NCBI GenBank assembly: GCA_963724065.1
Contig: CAVRTB010000006.1
Location: 1 to 64,000, forward strand
Source of the DNA: DASRIA01 sp963724065
GTDB lineage: Bacteria > Actinomycetota > Thermoleophilia > Solirubrobacterales > JBBDJG01
Reading direction: 5' to 3'
Length of the DNA stretch: 64,000 nt
Part shown: positions 58,252 to 64,000 of the stretch, one piece after another
Numbering within the stretch: position 1 is the stretch's first letter
How the letters are laid out: every line of letters begins with the position of its first letter
Translations under genes and position numbers: made by a program
The notes under the pieces: generated by a model
What the model was told of the DNA's origin: nothing
What the model saw: the letters and a program-made list of their open reading frames with translations, nothing else
The model's database searches: none

Positions 58252-59937
58252 CTACGCGGCGACGCGCCGCTGGGAAAGCGCGTGCAGCAGTGCTTCCACG
58301 ACCTGCGGGTCGAACTGGGTCCCCGCGTTCTTGCGCAATTCCGCCATCGCCTCTTCCCAAGTGCGGGCGGGGCGGTAGGCGCGCTCGCAGGTCATCGCCT
58401 CAAAGGCGTCGGCCACCGCGAGGATGCGGGCACCGAGTGGGATCGACCCGTTCGACAGGCCGTGCGGGAAGCCCGCGCCGTCGACGCGCTCGTGGTGCGC
58501 CAGGACCCATTCGCCGATCTCTCCGAGCCGCGCGTTCGCGAGGATGCGTGCGCCGATCTCGGAGTGGCGCCTGATCTCTGCCCACTCCTCGTCGGTGAGC
58601 GGGTCGGGCTTGCTGAGCAGGATGTTCGAGACGGCGACATTGCCGACGTCGTGGAGCAGGCCGGCGAGCCGCACGCGCTCGACCGTGCCGGGGTCGAGCT
58701 CGATCTCGGTCGCGATCAGCTCGCAGTAGCGCGCGACGGTCTGGGAGTGGCGCGCGGTGTTGGCCTCGCGCATGTCGAGCGCCTGGGCGAGCGCGAGCAT
58801 CGTCGCGAGCTGCTCGTTGCGCCGCACGTTGCGGCCGTTCGCGGGAGTCAGTACGCCGACCACCTCGCGGCTGTAGATCACCGTGCGATCGCGTCCCAGC
58901 TCTTTGGCCGCATAGAGCGCGTCGTCCGCCGCGCCCAGCAGATCCTGGCGCGTGCGTCCGTTCTGCGGCAGCGTCGCGAGGCCGAAGCTGATCGTGAGCG
59001 CGACCTCGTCGTCGGCGAACTCGTCGCGAATCGCGGTGCGCAGCCGCTCGGCGAGCAGGAACGCGCGCCGGCCGCCCGTCTCCGGGACGATCAGCGCGAA
59101 CTCCTCGCCGCCGAGTCGCGCGACAGTGTCCATGCGTCGCTTCTCGCGGGTCAGCACGGCGCTGGCACGCGCCAGCGCGAGGTCGCCGGTGTGATGCCCG
59201 AAGCGGTCGTTGACCTGCTTGAAGCCGTCGAGGTCCCCCACGAGCACGCTGAGGTTGTGGTTACCGCGTTGCGCGCGCTCCAGCTCGTTCTCGAACGCCT
59301 CTTCGAATCCGCGGCGGTTCAGCAGGCTCGTGAGCGGGTCGGTGCGGGCTGCGTCCGAGAGCTGGAGAACCATCCCGTCGAGCTGGCCCTTGAGCATGGA
59401 GATCAGGATGCCCGAGACCAACAGGCCGCCGGCAGCGAGCGACCACAGTTCGAGCGCCTCGCCGGGGCGCTCGTCGGACACGACGAGCACGAGGCCGTAG
59501 CCGGCCAGCGCGAGCGCCAGCTGACCGAGGCCCACGACGCGGCCGAGGAAGAAGAACGCGAAGAAGATGACCCAGAGATAGAAGAGGACGTGGGGCGCCG
59601 TCGGCTCACCGCGGAAGAAGATCCCCGCCGTGATCAGCACCGTGCCGCATGCGACGAGCCAGGGGTAGGCGCGCTCGGGGATCCGCTCGCCGCGGACGAC
59701 GATCCACGTGGTGAGCGCGAGCGCGACCGCGATCGTCGCGAGCATGCCTGTTACGTCGCCCTCCGGATGCGGCAGCGCCGCGAACAGCAGCAGCGACAGG
59801 GTCGCGCCGGCGGCGAACAGCAGCGCGAGCGAGCGTGCCATCAACGCGCGGCGTTCCGCTGCCTCCAGAGCAGGCGGAAGGGTCGTGCGTGGCCTTGCGG
59901 CCTCCAGTCGAGCGAAGGAATCCATTCCGAGGTGCAT
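58252..59937 (-). CDS. Membrane GGDEF plus HD-GYP-like protein
   Basis: A 561-residue protein. N-terminal membrane domain of about five helices (residues 30-190: LALLFAAGATLSLLLFAALP, GMLATIAVALALTTWIVV, VLFYLWVIFFAFFFLGRVV, LVSGILISMLKGQ). GGDEF domain at about 200-360 with active-site variant RLGGEEFALIVP. HD-GYP phosphodiesterase domain at about 375-555 (TARHSQTVARYCELIA, AGLLHDVGNVAVSN, HHERVDGAGFPHGLSNGSIPLGARILAVADAFEAMT). GGEEF is normally active. The GYP triad reads GFP, a known variant. It may make and break c-di-GMP. Converges with uvrC; the second c-di-GMP gene after 42514. Confidence 0.92.
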   Translation of the reverse strand: MHLGMDSFARLEAARPRTTLPPALEAAERRALMARSLALLFAAGATLSLLLFAALPHPEGDVTGMLATIAVALALTTWIVVRGERIPERAYPWLVACGTVLITAGIFFRGEPTAPHVLFYLWVIFFAFFFLGRVVGLGQLALALAGYGLVLVVSDERPGEALELWSLAAGGLLVSGILISMLKGQLDGMVLQLSDAARTDPLTSLLNRRGFEEAFENELERAQRGNHNLSVLVGDLDGFKQVNDRFGHHTGDLALARASAVLTREKRRMDTVARLGGEEFALIVPETGGRRAFLLAERLRTAIRDEFADDEVALTISFGLATLPQNGRTRQDLLGAADDALYAAKELGRDRTVIYSREVVGVLTPANGRNVRRNEQLATMLALAQALDMREANTARHSQTVARYCELIATEIELDPGTVERVRLAGLLHDVGNVAVSNILLSKPDPLTDEEWAEIRRHSEIGARILANARLGEIGEWVLAHHERVDGAGFPHGLSNGSIPLGARILAVADAFEAMTCERAYRPARTWEEAMAELRKNAGTQFDPQVVEALLHALSQRRVAA

Positions 59938-60172
59938 CGGGCATGGCCCGTCCTGGGCGTCCCGTTACTGCTACCAACTTAGACCAGGGGCTCGTCGCGG
60001 GCGAGTCTTTTTTCGGCTCGTGGATTTCCCCGCTGAAACGCTTAATCCAGCCTTAACTGCCCACTTCCGCCGGTAAAAAGCTTCTGCGTTAGACTGCCGC
60101 TCCACCACGCGGAAATCCCCGGTCCAACGGGAAATGCGTGGGGACCAGGGACGAGACGGAGGAGAGAGATTC

Positions 60173-60262
60173 ATGCGGAAGCTTGCAGGAGTGGCGAGGG
60201 GCTCGCTTCGCCTGCGCTCGACCGCTATGTCGCCCTCACCGGAGAGGCGACCACGGACGTAG
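60173..60262 (+). CDS. Possible 29-residue leader peptide
   Basis: ATG 60173 follows the ribosome site GGAGGAGAGAG and encodes a short, Arg-rich peptide (MRKLAGVARGSLRLRSTAMS...) ending at TAG 60260-60262. It lies between the predicted mce promoter and a terminator-like hairpin, so it could be a leader peptide of an attenuator. It may equally be the degraded start of a lost gene. No family is recognisable. Confidence 0.3.
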   Translation: MRKLAGVARGSLRLRSTAMSPSPERRPRT

Positions 60263-60287
60263 ACCGGCTCAGGAGTCTTGACTCGGG

Positions 60288-60310
60288 GAGCGGCTTTATC
60301 GGAGCCGCTC
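60288..60310 (+). terminator. Terminator-like hairpin in the mce leader
   Basis: GAGCGGCT/AGCCGCTC forms an 8-bp stem with a 7-base loop, followed by TTCC. It sits between the leader peptide and the first mce gene and could attenuate transcription. Confidence 0.5.
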
Positions 60311-60378
60311 TTCCATGTCGGGGAGGAGTCATGGGAGAGGATGCTGGCTCCCTACGGATTCGATAGGGACGGGCAGGA

Positions 60379-61722
60379 ATGACGATCGCCAGAGCGGCGG
60401 CCCTCGGGTCGCTCATCGTGGCGATCCTGGCCGTCGGCGTGCTCATGTTCGGTTCCGGAGGCGGGACCGAGTACACCGTCCACCTCCAGAGCGCGAACCA
60501 GCTCGTGAAGGGCAACGAGGTGCAGGTCGGCGGCAAGGCCGTCGGCGAGATCACCGACATCCAGTTGTCCGAGAACAACGAGGCCGACGTCAAGGTCACG
60601 ATCAACGAGGACTTCGGGCCCCTGCACGAGGGGACTACCGCAACGGTCCGCGTGGCCTCGCTGCCCTCTGTCGCGAACCGCTACATCTCCCTGCACCCCG
60701 GGCCCAACAATGCCCCCGAGGTGAAGGACGGGGGAGTGCTCGGCACCGACGCGACGACCAACGCGGTCGACCTCGACCAGATCTTCAACACGCTCGACCC
60801 GAGGACGCGCAAAGGCCTCCAGGAGACGCTCCAGGGCTTCTCGACCTGGTATGTCGGGCAGAGCGACAACCTCCAGGACACGTTCAAGTACCTGGGCCCG
60901 TCGCTCGGCAACCTGACGAAGGTGATGCAGGAGCTCGGCCGCGACCAGCGGGCCTTCACCGACTTCGTGGTGCGGGGCGCGCGCGCGGTCAGCGCGATCG
61001 CCGAGCGCCGTGACGACCTCGCGGAGCTCGTCACGAACGGCAACACCTTCGCCCGCGCGATCGCGGCGGAGAACGAGTCCTTCGATCGCGCGCTCTCGGC
61101 ATTCCCGAACGTCCTCGAACAGGGCAGCGAGACCTTCGTGAACCTGCGCGGCGCGCTCGTCGAGCTCAACAAGCTCACCGACGTCTCCAAGCCGGCGACG
61201 AAGAATCTCGCGCCTTACCTGAACGATCTCGCCGGGCTCATCAAGACGATGCGGCCCACGTTCCGGGACCTGCGCCTGCTCGTCAACAACCCCGGGCCGC
61301 GCAACGACTCGTTCGACATCCTGAGGCGGATGCCGAGCCTCGAGCGGCTCGCGCGCACGAGCACCAAGAACTCGGTCGCGGCCCTCAAGGCCGGCCAGGA
61401 CGAGGTCGAGTTCCTGCGGCCGTACGCGCCGGACATCGCCGCCTGGCTCACGCACTTCGCGCAGGTGCCCTCCAACTACGACGCGAACGGCCACTTCGCG
61501 CGCGTTCTGCCGATCTTCAACGGGTTTGCGTACGACGCGGGAGCCAACCAGCTCAACTCGCTCAGCCCGGCGGAGCGGCGCTCGTCTCAGCTGCGCGGCG
61601 GGAACCGCTACTGCCCCGGCGCGGCTACGCAGCCGGCACAAGACGCCTCGAACCCGTTCACCGACGACGGCAAGCTGACCGCCGGCGACTGTGACCCGAG
61701 CCAGAGGCCGGTGGGCCCGTGA
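60379..61722 (+). CDS. MCE-family (MlaD-like) lipid-transport protein
   Basis: A 447-residue protein. One N-terminal transmembrane helix (ARAAALGSLIVAILAVGVLMFG) is followed by an MlaD/MCE beta-barrel domain (about 30-115: YTVHLQSANQLVKGNEVQVGGKAVGEITDI, RVASLPSVANRYISLHPG). A long helical region to residue 380 follows, as in Mce proteins that form a periplasmic hexameric needle moving lipids or sterols. ATG 60379 lacks a strong ribosome site; an upstream ATG with GGGGAGGAG (60331) is in the same frame but is cut by TAG 60364-60366. The next mce gene overlaps by 4 bases. No YrbE permease gene precedes it. Confidence 0.88.
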   Translation: MTIARAAALGSLIVAILAVGVLMFGSGGGTEYTVHLQSANQLVKGNEVQVGGKAVGEITDIQLSENNEADVKVTINEDFGPLHEGTTATVRVASLPSVANRYISLHPGPNNAPEVKDGGVLGTDATTNAVDLDQIFNTLDPRTRKGLQETLQGFSTWYVGQSDNLQDTFKYLGPSLGNLTKVMQELGRDQRAFTDFVVRGARAVSAIAERRDDLAELVTNGNTFARAIAAENESFDRALSAFPNVLEQGSETFVNLRGALVELNKLTDVSKPATKNLAPYLNDLAGLIKTMRPTFRDLRLLVNNPGPRNDSFDILRRMPSLERLARTSTKNSVAALKAGQDEVEFLRPYAPDIAAWLTHFAQVPSNYDANGHFARVLPIFNGFAYDAGANQLNSLSPAERRSSQLRGGNRYCPGAATQPAQDASNPFTDDGKLTAGDCDPSQRPVGP

Positions 61723-63236
61723 GCGCCACGGCCGGGCGGATCCTCGCGGCGCTGGCGGTGGTCGGCGCGCTCGTCGCGCTCGTCGTGGGCACCGGCGCGG
61801 GCGACGACCAGAGCGGCGAGTACAAGGTCCGCGCGATCTTCGACAGCGCCGCGTTTGCGATCCCCGGCGAGGACGTGATGATCGCGGGCGCAAAGGTGGG
61901 CAAGGTCGACGACCTCGAGGTCACCGACGACAAGCGCGCCGCGGTCGTGCTGAGGATCGACGAGCCGGGCTTCAAGGACTTCCGCGCGGACGCCGAGTGC
62001 CAGATCCGCCTCCAGTCGGTGATCGGCGAGAAGCTCGTCGAGTGCACCCCGACGCAGCCGCGCCCCGAGGGCGACCCGGCCCCGCCGGCGCTGAAGAAGG
62101 TCCCCGACGGCCAGGACGGCGCCGGCCAGTACCTGCTGCCCGTCTCGAACACCGTCACGCCGGTCGGCGAGGATCTGATCCGCAGCGTCATGCGCCGCCC
62201 CTACCGAGAGCGGTTCGGGATCATCCTGAACGAGCTCGGCGCCGGGCTCGCCGGCCGCGGCAAGGACCTGCGCACGGTGATCCGGAAGGCGAACCCCGCG
62301 CTGCGCGAGCTCGACAAGGTGATCGCGATCCTCGCGCGCCAGAACAAGCTGCTCGCCCAGGGCTCGAAGGCGGGGGACCGTGTGCTCGCCGAATGGGCGA
62401 AGGAGAGCAAGTCCGTCTCCGAGGCGATCGTGAAGGGCAACATCGCGGCGCAGGCGACCGCTGAGCGCCGCGCGGACCTCGAGCGGAACTTCGAGCTGTT
62501 CCCGAAGTTCGTCGAGCAGCTCACGCCCACGATGCAGGCGCTCTACGAGATGACCTCCGAGATGACGCCGGTCGCGACCGACCTGAATGCGGTCGGGCCC
62601 GAGGTGAGCCGCATCATCGAGGCGCTCGAGCCCTTCTCGCGCAAGGGGATCCCGGCCTTCAAGTCGCTCGGCGACACGGCCGACGTCGGCACGCAGGCGC
62701 TCCAGGTCGCGGAGCCCACGATCAAGCTGCTCGGCACCTTCACCGACGACGCGGTCAGCCTCTCGACCAACCTCGCCAAGCTGCTCACGAGCCTGCGCGA
62801 CGAGAACGGGATCAAGTACCTGATGGACCTGATCTACAACGTCACGCTCGCGACGAACGGGTACGACGAGCTCGGCCACTACCTGCGCACGACTCTGCTC
62901 GCCGGGTGCAACTCGCTCGCGACCGTCGTGAACCCGGCGTGCACCGCGAACTTCATCCTGGGCGCGAACTCCGCGAGCGCGTCGGGGGCGAAGCCGCGCA
63001 CCGCGCTCGACAAGATCCTCGCCGGGGAGGACCCCGAGAAGGTGCTGCGCGGATACGAGCGCCAGCAGCGGGTCGAGAAGCGGCGCGAGGCCGAGTCGCA
63101 GCCCGTTGCCGAAAAGCCGGCGCAGCGGCAGCAGGACCAGCAGGCGCCCGCGGACGCGCAACCGCCACGCAACGATGCCCCTGCCGACCCCGACGAGGCC
63201 GTCCTCGACTATCTCCTGGGAGGTGAGTCGAAGTGA
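61719..63236 (+). CDS. MCE-family protein
   Basis: A 505-residue protein: N-terminal transmembrane helix (AGRILAALAVVGALVALVVGTGAG), MCE domain (YKVRAIFDSAAFAIPGEDVMIAGAKVGKVDDLEV, QIRLQSVIGEKLVECTP), long helical needle part with ARQNKLLAQGSK, ERRADLERNFELFPKFVEQL, LNAVGPEVSRIIEAL, and a charged, Gln/Pro-rich tail (QQRVEKRREAESQPVAEKPA, QQDQQAPADAQPPRNDAPAD) that may interact with the cell wall. GTG 61719 overlaps the previous gene, and its own stop overlaps the third mce gene, so the three are coupled. Confidence 0.88.
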   Translation: MSATAGRILAALAVVGALVALVVGTGAGDDQSGEYKVRAIFDSAAFAIPGEDVMIAGAKVGKVDDLEVTDDKRAAVVLRIDEPGFKDFRADAECQIRLQSVIGEKLVECTPTQPRPEGDPAPPALKKVPDGQDGAGQYLLPVSNTVTPVGEDLIRSVMRRPYRERFGIILNELGAGLAGRGKDLRTVIRKANPALRELDKVIAILARQNKLLAQGSKAGDRVLAEWAKESKSVSEAIVKGNIAAQATAERRADLERNFELFPKFVEQLTPTMQALYEMTSEMTPVATDLNAVGPEVSRIIEALEPFSRKGIPAFKSLGDTADVGTQALQVAEPTIKLLGTFTDDAVSLSTNLAKLLTSLRDENGIKYLMDLIYNVTLATNGYDELGHYLRTTLLAGCNSLATVVNPACTANFILGANSASASGAKPRTALDKILAGEDPEKVLRGYERQQRVEKRREAESQPVAEKPAQRQQDQQAPADAQPPRNDAPADPDEAVLDYLLGGESK

Positions 63237-64000
63237 CGCCGCGTCGCCGGGGCGCGACCGCGATTGCGTCGAACCCGGTTCTCGTGGGGGTCGCGACGAC
63301 CCTAGTGCTCGTCGTGGCGATCTTCCTCGCCTACAACGCGAACCAGGGCCTGCCGTGGGTCCCGACCTACCGGCTCACCGCCGAGGTGCCGCGGGCGAGC
63401 AGCCTCGTGGTGGGCAACGAGGTGCGGATCGGCGGCCTGCGCGTGGGGGTTATCGACAAGATCACCCCGGTCCAGCGCGACGACGGCTCGGTGAACGCGA
63501 AGCTCGACTTCAAGCTTGAGACGCGGATCAAGCCGCTGCCGGCGGACTCGACGATCATGGTCCGGCCGCGCTCGGCCCTCGGCCTCAAGTACATCGAGGT
63601 GACTCGCGGCAACTCGGCGCAGGGCTTCCCCGAGGGTGGCACGATCCCACTGGAGAGCGCGACGCCGGAGCCCGTCGAGTTCGACGAGTTCTTCAACATC
63701 TGGGACGAGCCCACGCGCGTCGGCAACCAGCAGAACCTGCGCGGCTTCGGCGACGCCTTCGCGGGCCGCGGCGCGGACCTCAACCGCGCCCTCCAGGAGC
63801 TGGTCCCGCTGCTCCAGAACGCGGTGCCCGTGCTGACCAACATCGCCGCCCCGGAGACGAACTTCAAGCGCTTCTTCGCATCACAGGCGCGCGCCGCGAT
63901 CATCACGGAGCCGGTCGCCGTCCAGCTCGGTGAGCTGTGGTCGAACCTGGCGCTGACGCTCGGCGCATTCGCCGACGTCGCGCGCCCCTTCCTCCAGGAC
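63233..64000 (+). CDS. MCE-family protein, cut by the window end
   Basis: The first 256 codons of a third mce gene. The N-terminal helix is ASNPVLVGVATTLVLVVAIFLAYN. The MCE domain is YRLTAEVPRASSLVVGNEVRIGGLRVGVIDKITPV, TIMVRPRSALGLKYIEVTRG. A helical region begins FDEFFNIWDEPTRVGNQQNLRGFG and continues past base 64000. GTG 63233 overlaps the stop of the previous gene (GTGA). More mce genes and perhaps the YrbE/Mkl partners may follow outside the window. Confidence 0.85.
   Translation, partial: MTPRRRGATAIASNPVLVGVATTLVLVVAIFLAYNANQGLPWVPTYRLTAEVPRASSLVVGNEVRIGGLRVGVIDKITPVQRDDGSVNAKLDFKLETRIKPLPADSTIMVRPRSALGLKYIEVTRGNSAQGFPEGGTIPLESATPEPVEFDEFFNIWDEPTRVGNQQNLRGFGDAFAGRGADLNRALQELVPLLQNAVPVLTNIAAPETNFKRFFASQARAAIITEPVAVQLGELWSNLALTLGAFADVARPFLQD

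Larger units (their letters stand above)
59938..60378 (+). other. Long non-coding stretch and leader of the mce operon
   Basis: This 441-base gap has no domain-bearing gene. It contains a hairpin followed by TTTTTT (about 59989-60014), a TAGACT -10-like box at 60090-60095, and a structured region where CCACGC (60103-60108) can pair with GCGTGG (60135-60140). Downstream come two short open frames (60173-60262 and 60331-60366) and a terminator-like hairpin (60288-60310). The mce mRNA would therefore start near 60102 with about 275 bases of leader. No known riboswitch was recognised. Confidence 0.55.

Noticed and set aside
59938..60378. c-di-GMP riboswitch or tRNA gene in the long gap
   Set aside because: No GEMM core and no T-arm GTTCGA pattern with acceptor pairing could be found.

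Overview
The window is uniformly very GC-rich. It uses GTG and ATG starts, packs genes into operons with 1-4 base stop/start overlaps, and carries MCE proteins, an LLM-type (F420/FMN) oxidoreductase, Tad-type prepilin-like proteins, a SigB/F-type sigma factor and many starts with a TANNNT -10 box only 6-9 bases upstream (leaderless genes). This points to a high-GC Gram-positive actinobacterium, and the gene mix resembles Thermoleophilia (Solirubrobacterales/Gaiellales). That placement is inference; no rRNA gene is present.

Layout. 1-1367: a decayed IS481-like insertion sequence. 1411-11144: a stress/dormancy-like island with a chimeric TPP-enzyme/flavoprotein gene, two tandem-domain universal stress proteins, a Ca2+-type P-ATPase, a NarL-type regulator facing a DevS-like GAF-GAF histidine kinase, a CBS-pair protein and a flavoprotein dehydrogenase. 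Two copies of one palindrome (6811-6825, 9414-9428) sit in front of the ATPase and between the kinase and the CBS gene. 11175-17429: pyruvate kinase, then epimerase, SDR, zinc alcohol dehydrogenase, aldehyde dehydrogenase and a zinc-ribbon microprotein. 17437-19024: an arsR-arsI operon coupled to an R2lox-like di-metal oxidase. 19091-36477: general metabolism (M20 peptidases, amidohydrolase, VOC proteins, amidase, aldo-keto reductase, LLM oxidoreductase), a histone-H1-like repeat protein, a PadR regulator with a perfect 25-bp operator, a radical SAM protein and several small proteins.

36657-50915: a large phosphate/polyphosphate island: uppP, a remnant of a PhoB-like regulator, ppk1, a CYTH-CHAD protein, a MutT1-like Nudix/phosphatase, a diguanylate cyclase, phoU-pstB-pstA-pstC-pstS, a divergent PhoB-like regulator with a Pho-box-like repeat, a DUF47 protein and a frameshifted pit. 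51605-55464: TadE/TadG-like genes split by an arsR-arsM pair and ending in a gene fusing a TadG-like N-terminus to a VanY-type D,D-peptidase and a lytic transglycosylase. 55545-59937: SigB/F-type sigma factor, uvrC and a GGDEF/HD-GYP protein. 59938-64000: a long untranslated leader followed by three overlapping mce genes, the last cut by the window edge.

The main themes are hypoxia/stress adaptation, phosphate storage and sensing, two separate arsenic loci of the same regulator type, and cell-envelope work. The items most worth follow-up are the arsR-arsI-R2lox operon, the TadG-VanY-transglycosylase fusion, the shared palindrome of the dormancy-like island, the PhoB remnant in front of ppk1 and the dispersed 53/165-bp inverted-repeat element.
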